A DNA stretch of 28,343 nt from Candidatus Peregrinibacteria bacterium (GCA_016215735.1 JACRIA010000065.1:1-28343); one strand, 5' to 3'; numbered from the stretch's first letter, positions 1 to 7,949 are shown. A program made the numbers and translations. The notes: generated by a model not told the origin, from the letters alone.

Positions 1-77
1 AAAGAATCGGACGGAGAAAATATTTATAGAGAAATTTAATAATAATATTCATGTTTGTAAATAGAGAACCGACACCA

Positions 78-1373
78 CTATGGGTAAATTCTGTTGAGCG
101 TGCGCGGAAACGGAATTGATTCGCGGACGTGATGCAAGCCGCAAATCCACGTAACAAGCCGTTCAAGTCCGTAGCCAAATCCGCTGTGAGGAACCGAGCC
201 GTATTTTCGCAAATCCAAATACCATTTGAACGCGTCTTCCGGCAATTTGTGTTCTTGGATGCGCTTTAACAAAGTTTCGTAATCATCTTCGCGCTGGGAG
301 CTGCCGATTATTTCGCCGTAACCTTCTGGCGCGATTAAATCAGCACAAAGCGCACGAGATTTGTCGGCCGGATCGCGCTTCATGTACAAAGCTTTTATTT
401 TCGCCGGATATTTTTCAACAAAAATCGGTTTATCATATTTTTCGGAAAGTTTTGTTTCGTCATCTCCACCAAGGTCGATTTCTTCTGTGATATCTGAACC
501 CATTTCGCGAAGTTCTTTCACGACTTCTGCGTAGGTTTTTCTGTAAAAAGGCGGGGTGATTTTAGCCAGCGGCTCTGTGTTGCGTTCGAGAATTTTGAAA
601 TCTGCTTCATTAGCCTTGAGGCAGGCTGTGATGATGTAGCATATTAATTCTTCCTGAATTTTCAAATTTTCATCGTACTCGACAAAAGCAGCCTCTGCGT
701 CCATCATCCAAAATTCAGTCAAGTGTCTGCGGGTTTTTGATTTTTCTGCGCGAAAAACCGGACCAAAATCAAAACATCTGCCAACGCTCGCAATCGCTGC
801 TTCAAGATAAAGCTGGCCTGACTGCGTTAAATACGCTTTTCCTTCTTCAAAATATTTTATTTCAAAAAGTTCAGTTGTACCTTCGCACGCTAGTGGAGTC
901 AAAATCGGAGAATCGATTTTTATAAATCCGTTCTGATTCAAATATTCGTATGTCGCGTTGATAATCGTATTTCTGACGCGCTGAACTGCTGCTTGTTTGG
1001 CTGAACGAAGCCATAAATGACGATGTTCAAGCAAAAAATCCGGACCATGTTCTTTTTTAGCGATTGGATAATCATCCGGCGCGAGATTATAAATATGTAT
1101 ATCTTTTACCTGAAGTTCATAGGTGTCGATTAATTTTGGATGTTTTGAAATCACGCCTGTCAATGCGGCTGATGATTCGATTGTGAGCTTCGCGGCTTTT
1201 TCAGCGACTTCGGCTAAAACATTCGGAACAAAAACTATTCCTTGAATTGTTCCTGTGCCATCGCGCATTTCAAGAAAGTGGATTTTTCCGCTGCTGCGCT
1301 TATTAAACATCCAGCCGCGCACAGTAACTTCCGCGCCAACGTGCTTACCCGCGTCCTTTATAAAAATGTTCAT
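78..1373 (-). CDS. asnS: Asparaginyl-tRNA synthetase
   Basis: This class IIb aminoacyl-tRNA synthetase (431 aa, cytosolic) charges tRNA-Asn with asparagine. An OB-fold anticodon-binding domain covers residues 1-105 and the catalytic domain covers about 115-431. Class II motif 2 is at 207-222 (FRAEKSKTRRHLTEFW); TRRHLTEFW is typical of AsnRS, whereas AspRS usually has TRHLNE-type sequences. Motif 3 is near the C-terminus (GFGYGLERL), followed by the AsnRS-like ending HVRESIPFPRT. The length is normal for the family. The ATG at 1373 opens directly into the OB fold; no Shine-Dalgarno precedes it. It is divergent from the Fic gene and has no co-directional partner visible on its 3' side. The presence of AsnRS suggests direct charging of tRNA-Asn, although tRNA-dependent amidation for Gln could still exist. 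Confidence 0.96.
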   Translation of the reverse strand: MNIFIKDAGKHVGAEVTVRGWMFNKRSSGKIHFLEMRDGTGTIQGIVFVPNVLAEVAEKAAKLTIESSAALTGVISKHPKLIDTYELQVKDIHIYNLAPDDYPIAKKEHGPDFLLEHRHLWLRSAKQAAVQRVRNTIINATYEYLNQNGFIKIDSPILTPLACEGTTELFEIKYFEEGKAYLTQSGQLYLEAAIASVGRCFDFGPVFRAEKSKTRRHLTEFWMMDAEAAFVEYDENLKIQEELICYIITACLKANEADFKILERNTEPLAKITPPFYRKTYAEVVKELREMGSDITEEIDLGGDDETKLSEKYDKPIFVEKYPAKIKALYMKRDPADKSRALCADLIAPEGYGEIIGSSQREDDYETLLKRIQEHKLPEDAFKWYLDLRKYGSVPHSGFGYGLERLVTWICGLHHVRESIPFPRTLNRIYP

Positions 1374-1568
1374 GCGATTATTTTAGCAAAATAAGGACGG
1401 TTCTCAAAATCCCCGCTCCTCTTTATTAAATTACGCTTGCCGGCTGCTGCGTTCGTCCGTCTTTTGCAAAGAGGCCGACGACTTCGTTATTTTCAACATT
1501 GTATCCGAATGTGCTGTTTTGGCCGAAATTGGATTTATTATACCTTTTGGCATGAAATGGGATAATAT

Positions 1569-1598
1569 GCGCGATTATTGCGCGATTATTGCGCGATT
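1569..1598. repeat. Tandem 11-base repeats upstream of fic
   Basis: Two exact copies of GCGCGATTATT (1569-1579, 1580-1590) are followed by a partial third (1591-1598, GCGCGATT). They end about 24 bases before the fic start and overlap the possible -35 region, so they could be operator sites. That role is inference. Confidence 0.75.
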
Positions 1599-1617
1599 TA
1601 TTTTTTTGGAGTATAAT
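1589..1617 (+). promoter_or_regulatory. Candidate fic promoter
   Basis: A perfect -10 (TATAAT, 1612-1617) lies 17 bases after a poor -35 (TTGCGC, 1589-1594). The expected transcription start (about 1624) falls on the ATGATG start region, so the mRNA would be leaderless or nearly so. The only Shine-Dalgarno-like GGAG in the neighbourhood (1608-1611) overlaps this promoter. Confidence 0.4.
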
Positions 1618-1621
1618 TAAG

Positions 1622-2680
1622 ATGATGTTCAATCCAAAATACAATCTAACGGACAGGATAGTAAAAGTTCTCACTTCTATAGCAGAGGCTAAGGCTGTAA
1701 TTGAAAAAGCAAAAATTCTGCCGCAACAAGAACTGCATTTGCGCAAAGAGGCAATTATCCGTATGACTCACCATTCCACTGAAATTGAAGGAAACAGATT
1801 AAACATGCAGCAAGTGGCTGCCTTATACGCACATCGAAAAATAGACGCTCCTGATCGCGACATCTATGAGGTGAAAAATTATTTAAATGCATTGAAATAC
1901 ATCGAACAAGTAGTTTCTAAAAAGCTGAAAATTACAGAAAAAATCATTCTCAAAATACACAAACTGGTAACGGCAAAAACACTCCACACAGAATCATGCG
2001 GAAATTATAGGAAAGGACCGATCTATGTAGTGCGCAGACGCTTGGGCATGCCGCAGGAAGTGTTATATACAGGGCCTGATGCAAAAAAAGTTCCAAAACT
2101 TATGGCAGATTTAGTGGATTGGCTGCAAAAAAGCATAGATAAAGACGTAAATCCAATCATTGTCGCTGGCATCAGTCACCTTGAAATTGCTGCAATACAT
2201 CCGTTTAATGATGGTAATGGACGTACCGCAAGAGCTCTCGCAACACTGATTTTATACGAAAGAGGTTATGATTTTAGACGCCTGTTTGCGCTGGAAGATT
2301 ATTACAACACAAACCGCCAAAAATATTATAAAGCTATCAATATAGGTAAAAATTTCGAGGAACGGCGAACTGATTTAACGCCATGGATAGAATATTTTGT
2401 TAATGGATTTAAAGAGGAAATTGACAACGTGAAAACGAAAATTACTATGTTATCGATACATAAAATCGATAAAAAAATCGGAAGCCAAATCTATCTGACA
2501 AAAGACCAGTTAAAAATCTTGGATTTTTTGGATCAGCTAGGAAAAATCAACATAAAAGATATTGTAGATATTTTATCTTGTCCAAAAAGAACAGCTCAAT
2601 ATCATCTAAAAAAACTCAAAAATATTAAGATGATAAAACAAGTTGGAAAAGGCCCGAGATCGGCTTATATAGCAGATTAG
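1622..2680 (+). CDS. Fic-domain protein with C-terminal winged helix
   Basis: This is a putative AMP-transferase of the Fic family (352 aa, cytosolic). The catalytic loop HPFNDGNGR is at 193-201 and matches HPFx[D/E]GNGR with the catalytic His. An N-terminal inhibitory motif, STEIEGN (52-58), fits [S/T]xxxE[G/N], so the enzyme should be self-inhibited without a separate antitoxin. Residues about 295-352 look like a winged helix-turn-helix (ILSCPKRTAQYHLKKL as recognition region). This Fic-plus-wHTH layout is seen in stand-alone bacterial Fic proteins. I chose ATG 1622 (ATG 1625 also possible). The upstream in-frame TTG at 1589 would overlap the promoter and operator-like repeats. Its target is unknown. 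The wHTH and the tandem repeats upstream suggest autoregulation (inference). Confidence 0.92.
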   Translation: MMFNPKYNLTDRIVKVLTSIAEAKAVIEKAKILPQQELHLRKEAIIRMTHHSTEIEGNRLNMQQVAALYAHRKIDAPDRDIYEVKNYLNALKYIEQVVSKKLKITEKIILKIHKLVTAKTLHTESCGNYRKGPIYVVRRRLGMPQEVLYTGPDAKKVPKLMADLVDWLQKSIDKDVNPIIVAGISHLEIAAIHPFNDGNGRTARALATLILYERGYDFRRLFALEDYYNTNRQKYYKAINIGKNFEERRTDLTPWIEYFVNGFKEEIDNVKTKITMLSIHKIDKKIGSQIYLTKDQLKILDFLDQLGKINIKDIVDILSCPKRTAQYHLKKLKNIKMIKQVGKGPRSAYIAD

Positions 2681-2691
2681 AGTACATGTTA

Positions 2692-2952
2692 TCAATTCAT
2701 CATCCCTGAAATTACGCTTACAATTACAGACAAAACCAAAAATCCAAATCCTACAAGAAAAGCATAACCTATATATTTCCAAAATCTCCAAACTTTCCAA
2801 TTTTTAGAAAACAAAGAATAAAAAAACATGCCTATCGCTAGAAATACGGATATCATCCCAGCGATATAAAAAATACCAAGAGCCGCAAGACCTAAATATC
2901 CAGCAAAACCAGTAGTGGCAATTAGCTGATTTGCTTGTGACGTAAGATCCAT
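2692..2952 (-). CDS. Small two-helix membrane protein, unknown function
   Basis: This 86-residue protein has two hydrophobic segments, about 16-46 and 59-83, separated by a basic, aromatic loop (SKNWKVWRFWKY), giving a hairpin in the membrane. I do not recognise a family. It lies 25 bases downstream of tRNA-Gln on the same strand and could be co-transcribed with it. It converges on the Fic gene, with 11 bases between the two stops. No Shine-Dalgarno precedes the ATG. A short length and clean amphipathic layout make it a plausible real gene, but there is no domain evidence. Confidence 0.6.
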   Translation of the reverse strand: MDLTSQANQLIATTGFAGYLGLAALGIFYIAGMISVFLAIGMFFYSLFSKNWKVWRFWKYIGYAFLVGFGFLVLSVIVSVISGMMN

Positions 2953-2977
2953 ACAATTGTTTTTTAAATATTATATC

Positions 2978-3052
2978 TGGCTGGGGCGGAGGGATTCGAA
3001 CCCCCGAATGGAAGCTCCAAAGGCTTCTGCCTTACCACTTGGCGACGCCCCA
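2978..3052 (-). tRNA. tRNA-Gln (anticodon UUG)
   Basis: This 75-base gene has an encoded 3' CCA. The acceptor stem TGGGGCG pairs perfectly with CGCCCCA, the discriminator base is G, and the T arm is GGGGGTTCGAATCCCTC. The anticodon stem GAAGC/GCTTC encloses the loop CTTTGGA, giving anticodon TTG (reads CAA). The U1-A72 pair and G73 are typical of bacterial tRNA-Gln. Confidence 0.95.
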
Positions 3053-3137
3053 AAGGCCCTAAATTAAGGGTATAACCTGTAATTTAGTAATGTACAATGT
3101 TTGGGGTTGTGTACAAGTGGCAACAAGCGAAGCGCAG

Positions 3138-3162
3138 TTACCACTTGGCGACGCCCCAAAGG
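3138..3162 (-). repeat. 25-base partial copy of the tRNA-Gln 5' end
   Basis: These 25 bases are identical to 3032-3056, i.e. the first 21 bases of the tRNA plus four upstream bases, 106 bases away in direct orientation. The left part also forms an imperfect 11-bp inverted repeat with 3114-3124 (CAAGTGGCAAC with GTTACCACTTG). It cannot fold as a tRNA. Confidence 0.85.
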
Positions 3163-3168
3163 TAATCT

Positions 3169-3196
3169 TTGTCAATAGAGAACCGGTCCCTATTAT
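3169..3196 (+). promoter_or_regulatory. Promoter of the small secreted protein gene
   Basis: TTGTCA (3169-3174), a 16-base spacer, then TATTAT (3191-3196). Both hexamers match 5 of 6 consensus bases. The predicted start near 3203 leaves a leader of about 59 bases before the ATG at 3262. Confidence 0.55.
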
Positions 3197-3261
3197 ATCA
3201 AAGTTTTGTAAGATTTGTAATTCCACGGCGTCTTACAGAACAGAATTTAACCAATTTTTAT

Positions 3262-3633
3262 ATGAAAAAATTCGTTTCTCTTGTCATCATTGCCGCGCTG
3301 TCGGTCAGTCTGATTGGGACCGCCTTCGCGCAGGAGCAACAGAATTCAGGAGCGGATCCGGCGCAAAAACCCGCAAACGCATGCGCTGTGTGCGTTGAAC
3401 AATTCAAAGCCGCAAAAGAAGCGCACGCGGAATTAATGAAGCTTATCTTTTCAGCGGATGCCACCAAAGATCAAATTGCCGACGCTGCGGAAAAATTCAT
3501 CAACAGCCGCAAAGCATTAAAAACCTGCGCTGATGAAATAGAAAATACTGCCAAACAATGCAGGCTTTTGCGCGGAAGAAAACTGGGCTGGATGAGAATG
3601 TTTGGCGGTCCGAAATGGTTTTGGTTTAAATAA
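3262..3633 (+). CDS. Small secreted four-cysteine protein, unknown function
   Basis: This protein has 123 residues. Residues 1-23 are a typical Sec signal peptide (MKKF, hydrophobic core, then AFA-Q as cleavage site). The mature part is mostly helical and charged, with four cysteines: C41 and C44 (CAVC), C89, C100. They could form two disulfides joining helices, or bind a metal. The tail is basic and aromatic (last residues KWFWFK). I chose ATG 3262 because the signal peptide starts there; an upstream in-frame extension would bury it. No Shine-Dalgarno is seen. It is a single-gene unit with its own promoter and terminator. I do not recognise a family. Confidence 0.75.
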   Translation: MKKFVSLVIIAALSVSLIGTAFAQEQQNSGADPAQKPANACAVCVEQFKAAKEAHAELMKLIFSADATKDQIADAAEKFINSRKALKTCADEIENTAKQCRLLRGRKLGWMRMFGGPKWFWFK

Positions 3634-3682
3634 TTATGCGTTGACCGCGCACAGAACTTTGACCGTGAGTTGATTTATCAAG

Positions 3683-3714
3683 AAAAATCCCCTCGAAATG
3701 TTGAGAGGATTTTT
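3683..3714 (+). terminator. Bidirectional intrinsic terminator
   Basis: AAAAATCCCCTC / GAGAGGATTTTT forms a stem (one mismatch) with an 8-base loop and flanking A and T runs on both sides, between two convergent genes. A second hairpin, CCGCGCC (3719-3725) with GGCGCGG (3739-3745), follows. Confidence 0.75.
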
Positions 3715-3767
3715 CGCGCCGCGCCGATTTATAGAAATGGCGCGGAATTTATTTTTGTTTTTATTTG

Positions 3768-3799
3768 GCGCGGGCGGCCATAACGGATCCGCGCGTGTT
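3768..3799. repeat. Palindromic repeat family A, copy 1
   Basis: This 32-base element begins GCGCGGGCGG and ends GGATCCGCGCGTGTT, with terminal GCGCGG/CCGCGC able to pair. It is identical over all 32 bases to 11516-11547. It lies just past the 3' end of the 492-residue surface protein gene. Confidence 0.85.
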
Positions 3800-3803
3800 G
3801 TTT

Positions 3804-5282
3804 TTATTTTTTCCTTTTAATAAATCTGGCTGCACCATAACTGCCTGCCATAAATATCAAATAAAGCAGTGTTTCTGGACCTGTGGCTGCTGATTTTTTC
3901 GCGGTTGACGCTGATGTTTTTGCTCCAGAAAGGGCTGATGCGCTTAAGTCTTTGAGCATGCCGTTTGTTTTCGCTGGCGCTTGGCAGGCTTCTGTCGGCT
4001 GCTCCACTCCTGTTCCCCATTCTCCTTCTTCGCCCCATGCAGGAAGTTTTTTTCCTTCTTGATAAATTGACTCTTTTTCAACCTCTCCAAGGCCGATTAA
4101 TTCGCCGCCTCCTGCGCCCCCTCCTGCGTCGGCGCCGCCGCCTATAATGGGCGTGCCGCCGCTACCTTCTATGACAGGCGTGCCTGTTGCTTTCAAAAGC
4201 GATGACATATAAGCTTCGATATCTTTCGGCATGCTTGGGCATAAATTCGCTATGTTTTTATACAAATTTTTTGCATTATCTATATTGACTTGCTTTGGAT
4301 CTGTTTTAACTAAATCTATAAGGCCTGCCAGCGTTTCCGTATTCTTCTGGCAAACATTGTCTATGTTTATGCCGAGATCTATGCTTGATCCAGCGCTTGT
4401 TCCAGTTCCGCTGCCTCCGCTCTTTTCCTGCGCTTTCAGCTGGTCGAGCACTGCTTTCATTTTTAAAAGATATGACTCGAATGTTTTATAGTCGGAGCAT
4501 TCAGAAAAATACCCGTGTAATTCTCGTTCAAAGCTAGTGATTTTATCCGCTGTTGGCGCGGCGTCAAAAGATTCTTTTATTTTCTCTAATTTTGCCGGCA
4601 CGTAGGATAGACATATCGCGCTGGTTGTGCCGTCTGTTTTGCTGCTGATTAATGCTTGATACGCGTCTTCTACATATTGCGGAATCTCACAAGGAGTTTT
4701 ATCGTATTTAGCTTGTGCTTCTTCTTTATTTTTTGCCTCTATTAATTTGCGCAGGGCTGTCATTTCGGCTTTGCAATCAACCCCTGTTGGTTCGCCGCCG
4801 ACAGCTATCAGCTGGCCTGTCTCCTCTTCTGTCACGGGCGTTTTTTCGCTTATGATGACTGGCTCTTCTATTTTAGGAATCTGGAGTTCAGCGGGAGCTT
4901 CTGGCAGTTCTTTTTTGGGAACCCCTGTTTTTTCTTCTGGCGGTATAAATCCTAATGATGGCTGATATTCTGTTACTGGCGTCTCTTTCACTGATATTGG
5001 TTCTGGTTCTACTTTTATTGGTTCTTGCGGCAGTGTTGGTTCTGGTTCTACTTTCATTGGTTCTTGGGGTAATGTTGGTATAGTTTCCATTTGCGACGGC
5101 AGAAAGGCTCCCTTATACAGCGCGCCTTTTCCTCCCAGAAAGTAATACCATATTCCGGCTGCCGCGGCGGCGAAAACTATGAGGATGACAATATTCTTTA
5201 GGCGAAAGAGCATTCTCAACCTGTAGCCGAACGAGGGCCGTGTTTCTCCTGTCGGCGTGTTTTGTATCATTGGTGTTTCCAT
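3804..5282 (-). CDS. Anchored surface protein with Cys-helix-Cys modules and TGPE tail
   Basis: This protein has 492 residues and no family I can name. The N-terminal membrane segment or signal anchor is at 31-50. A Pro/Glu-rich linker at 65-165 carries a 13-residue tandem duplication (TLPQEP[MI]KVEPEP, 70-82 and 83-95). Three helical modules are bounded by cysteine pairs: C170-C198, C224-C262 and C311-C348. A Gly-rich linker (about 370-397) follows, then the motif KLPAWGEEGEW (411-421). The C-terminal tail at 467-492 has TGPE, a hydrophobic stretch, then KRKK, which resembles the three-part layout of sortase-type signals. Modules, LPAWG motif and tail are all shared with the 860-residue protein upstream, so the two are paralogs. 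It has its own strong promoter. It is probably displayed outside the membrane with disulfide-stapled modules (inference). Confidence 0.85.
   Translation of the reverse strand: METPMIQNTPTGETRPSFGYRLRMLFRLKNIVILIVFAAAAAGIWYYFLGGKGALYKGAFLPSQMETIPTLPQEPMKVEPEPTLPQEPIKVEPEPISVKETPVTEYQPSLGFIPPEEKTGVPKKELPEAPAELQIPKIEEPVIISEKTPVTEEETGQLIAVGGEPTGVDCKAEMTALRKLIEAKNKEEAQAKYDKTPCEIPQYVEDAYQALISSKTDGTTSAICLSYVPAKLEKIKESFDAAPTADKITSFERELHGYFSECSDYKTFESYLLKMKAVLDQLKAQEKSGGSGTGTSAGSSIDLGINIDNVCQKNTETLAGLIDLVKTDPKQVNIDNAKNLYKNIANLCPSMPKDIEAYMSSLLKATGTPVIEGSGGTPIIGGGADAGGGAGGGELIGLGEVEKESIYQEGKKLPAWGEEGEWGTGVEQPTEACQAPAKTNGMLKDLSASALSGAKTSASTAKKSAATGPETLLYLIFMAGSYGAARFIKRKK
4998..5075 (-). repeat. 39-base tandem duplication within the surface gene linker
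   Basis: Two in-frame 39-base units encode TLPQEPMKVEPEP and TLPQEPIKVEPEP. A Pro/Glu-rich linker of this kind can lengthen or shorten by slippage. Confidence 0.8.
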
Positions 5283-5307
5283 GTTTGTTTTTGTTTTATA
5301 TTATGTA

Positions 5308-5336
5308 ATTATAGCATAAAATCTTTTTGATGTAAA
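5308..5336 (-). promoter_or_regulatory. Promoter of the 492-residue surface protein gene
   Basis: On the minus strand: -35 TTTACA (5331-5336), 17-base spacer, -10 TATAAT (5308-5313). The start near 5301 leaves a leader of about 18 bases, A/C-rich without a Shine-Dalgarno (AAAACAAAAACAAAC before ATG). Confidence 0.8.
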
Positions 5337-5366
5337 CAAGTTTGCTGCTGACGCAGTAAATCTCTA

Positions 5367-7949
5367 TTACTTGCGCTTTCGCGCTATTATTGAGGCTCCA
5401 TAGCTTGCGGCTGCGACTAACAGGTATATAAGTGTTTCCGGCCCTGTACTTGTTGTTTCTTTTACTCTTTTTGCGGCGGATGGTCTTTGTGTTTTCTTCT
5501 TTGTTGTTTGCTTGGCCACTTGTTTTTTTGGCGCAGGCAACGGCGCTGAAACCGCTGGCGCCGGCGCTGATTGTGCTGAATAACTTTTTTGTTCAGGTTG
5601 TGGTTTTTCGATTTGAACTGTTTTCGGTGTTTCTTCTATTATTCCCGCTTCTGTTTCCCATTCTTCTTCTGCGCCCCATGCTGGAAGTTTATGGCCGAGC
5701 TTTTGAACAACCTTTTCCTGCAGTTTTGTTTCTGTTTTTTTCAGCTGTTCGTAGACTAGGAGCGGCGTCTTTGCTTGCAAGGACAGTGCGGCCGTCATCT
5801 CAGCTAACAGTGCGTCAGTTTCTTTTTTTACAGCCGCGGCAGCGATTTTGAAATCTTCTGAAACAGAACAGCCTTGCGCAATAGTTTGATCAACAAGGCT
5901 TGTAAATTTATATCCCCATTCAATTTTTTTCGCGTCGGTTTTTGCCTGATCGTAATTGGATTTATAGTTCGTTAATATTGACGCTGTGTTCGTTGGACAT
6001 TTTATTTCTGTAATAATTGTTGGTTCTTTTTTAATTTTTGCCTCGAGCATTGACAGCATTGCTGCGTAGGCTTGATCTAATTGCGGCGTTTTGAGATCAG
6101 GGCATTGTTTAATAAAAGAATCCCATTGGCTTTTAAATAAATCCACTACTTGTTTTGTAAGATATTCTTCTAATTTCAATTCTTCATAAGCGTTTGTAAT
6201 TGTCTTGAGAGTATCTGTGCAAGGAGCAACCAATTTTTCCTTCAAGATTTTTTCAACATCCGCGTACCAAGCTTTTACGTTTGATTTATCGGAAGAACAT
6301 GCCTCGATGTATGAATTATAGGCTAACACAAAATCTGTGGCAGCAGGTTTTAGCGTTTCCAGCGATGCGGATTGAACTGTTTTATATTTTTTCTCAAGAT
6401 CAGTTTTTTTTGTCTGGCATTCTGGCGATAATTGAATTTCAGGTTTCTTAATCTTCGCGTTTACATCAAGCTGCCATTGTACAATTTGCTTATTAGTTTC
6501 CTCATCAAACATACATTTGTTTGTGCCCAAACTTTCATAGCCAGACATGAAATCCTTTACTTTCGCGTCAAAAGTTGCATCTGGCGCAGTAAACGCGAGA
6601 ATCTGCGTATGCAAATCTTCGAGTATTGACTGTATGTCCCAGCAATTTAACGCCCATTTCTGTTTTTCTCCTAGATATGAAAGCCACTGCTGGATTTCGT
6701 TATCGTTTTCAAAGTCGCATTCAGGATTTTTTCCATAAATCTCTACGAATTTGTTTTTGGCTTCGTCTACAGCGTCGCTGTAAACTGTGGAGTCAAATAC
6801 TATGTCGTAATTTGCTTTGAGATTGTTTTTGTATTCTTTGCAGGAATCGGGTATTAATGGCGACACCAAAATTTCCGGAGCTGTTGGAATCTCTTTAATC
6901 GGGCTTACAATGTCCTTTGCTATTAGCAGTGCTCCTACATCAGCTGACGGTTCGGCTATCGTAGCTGAGCAAAAATCTTTAAGGCTGACGGTTTTGCCAA
7001 GTAATTCGCCTTTTGCATCGGCTGAGAATGATTTACATGCGTCTTGTGCGTCTTCGAGATATATAAGCGCTGCTTGCTCTTTTTGAATATATGCGCTGAT
7101 TTCTTCAGACGAGCATGTTTTTGCATCGCCATATAAACTTATTTGATCCTTATATGCGGAATAAGCCGTTTCTGCTTCTTGGAGATTTGAACTGTTTATA
7201 AAACTCGTAAATGAATCTTCGAAGATTTTTTTCCACTCTTCACAAGGTGGTCCCGAGAGTACTTCTTTCAAGGTTTCCGCGGGCGCCTGGGATGCTGCAA
7301 TCGGGGTTGTTAAGCCCTTTAGTGCCTGCATTGTTGATTCAGGTGTAAATTTTGGTTCCGGTGGTGTTTCAGCTGTAATTTTTGATTCTAGATCGGCTTT
7401 TTTGGCTGAATATGTTTGTTTTTGAGAATCATCAAGGCAAAAATCTTTAAGGCTGGCTTCTTGGACCTGCTTAAGCACTTTGGCTTTTGTTTCGTATGTT
7501 TCGTTATATTGATCAAGATTTTCCTCGGTTAGCGCGCCATTTAAGTTGTTCGTGAAATCTTCGCAGGTCTTTTTTGCCTGTTCTAAATATTTATCATAGT
7601 CAGTGTCAAAATAGTATAAGTTGATTTCGGTAGGGACGCATGTGGGTCCTGGGGAATATAAAGCTATTTCCTCTTTAGCCTTGGAGAGGTTTGTCTCTGC
7701 ATCTTGGATAGTTGTACTGCTTATAAAAGTCTCCCATAAATTGTTGAGGATGTCCCCCCATTCTGAACATGAATGCAGGTCAGTGCCGGTCTTATATGCA
7801 CTTTCTCCAACAAGCCCTTTATAGCCTCCCCCTGGTCCGCCTGTGAAATAAATTATGCTGCCGATTATTAGCGCGAGGCCGCAAAACCATGCAATCAGCC
7901 TGATATTTAAAACAGCCTTAAGTTTTGCCTTTAAATCCTGCATAGCCAT
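5367..7949 (-). CDS. Large anchored surface protein with nine Cys-helix-Cys modules
   Basis: This protein has 860 residues and no named family. The N-terminal membrane anchor is at about 17-36. The extracytoplasmic part is almost all helical and carries nine cysteine pairs: C61-C104, C129-C171, C236-C279, C305-C327, C370-C411, C436-C479, C511-C551, C577-C616, C651-C694. Eight of them are 39-43 residues apart. Several first cysteines start with C(S/E/K)EW or CKEY. Second cysteines are followed by a short helix with Y or W (e.g. CSSEEISAYI). The motif KLPAWGAEEEW is at 754-764, followed by a Pro/Ala/Lys-rich linker and the tail STGPETLIYLL, which ends ARKRK. The 492-residue paralog shares modules, motif and tail. 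I infer a secreted, disulfide-stapled helical stalk held in the envelope. No sortase is in the window. Confidence 0.88.
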   Translation of the reverse strand: MAMQDLKAKLKAVLNIRLIAWFCGLALIIGSIIYFTGGPGGGYKGLVGESAYKTGTDLHSCSEWGDILNNLWETFISSTTIQDAETNLSKAKEEIALYSPGPTCVPTEINLYYFDTDYDKYLEQAKKTCEDFTNNLNGALTEENLDQYNETYETKAKVLKQVQEASLKDFCLDDSQKQTYSAKKADLESKITAETPPEPKFTPESTMQALKGLTTPIAASQAPAETLKEVLSGPPCEEWKKIFEDSFTSFINSSNLQEAETAYSAYKDQISLYGDAKTCSSEEISAYIQKEQAALIYLEDAQDACKSFSADAKGELLGKTVSLKDFCSATIAEPSADVGALLIAKDIVSPIKEIPTAPEILVSPLIPDSCKEYKNNLKANYDIVFDSTVYSDAVDEAKNKFVEIYGKNPECDFENDNEIQQWLSYLGEKQKWALNCWDIQSILEDLHTQILAFTAPDATFDAKVKDFMSGYESLGTNKCMFDEETNKQIVQWQLDVNAKIKKPEIQLSPECQTKKTDLEKKYKTVQSASLETLKPAATDFVLAYNSYIEACSSDKSNVKAWYADVEKILKEKLVAPCTDTLKTITNAYEELKLEEYLTKQVVDLFKSQWDSFIKQCPDLKTPQLDQAYAAMLSMLEAKIKKEPTIITEIKCPTNTASILTNYKSNYDQAKTDAKKIEWGYKFTSLVDQTIAQGCSVSEDFKIAAAAVKKETDALLAEMTAALSLQAKTPLLVYEQLKKTETKLQEKVVQKLGHKLPAWGAEEEWETEAGIIEETPKTVQIEKPQPEQKSYSAQSAPAPAVSAPLPAPKKQVAKQTTKKKTQRPSAAKRVKETTSTGPETLIYLLVAAASYGASIIARKRK

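Noticed and set aside
1589..1621. TTG start extending fic by 11 residues
   Set aside because: It would place the start in the tandem repeats and over the -10 box; ATG 1622 begins the recognisable Fic N-terminus.
1426..1746. Minus-strand open frame between asnS and fic ending in a protein-like tail (NVENNEVVGLFAKDG)
   Set aside because: Most of it is antisense to the start of fic, there is no suitable start in the part that is free, and no family is recognisable. At most a gene remnant.
3169..3261. Upstream extension of the small secreted protein
   Set aside because: It overlaps the promoter and would put 31 residues before a textbook signal peptide.
3804..7949. Canonical LPxTG sortase substrates
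   Set aside because: The tails have TGPE, not LPxTG, directly before the hydrophobic segment, and LPAWG is too far upstream to be the cleavage box. No sortase is in the window.
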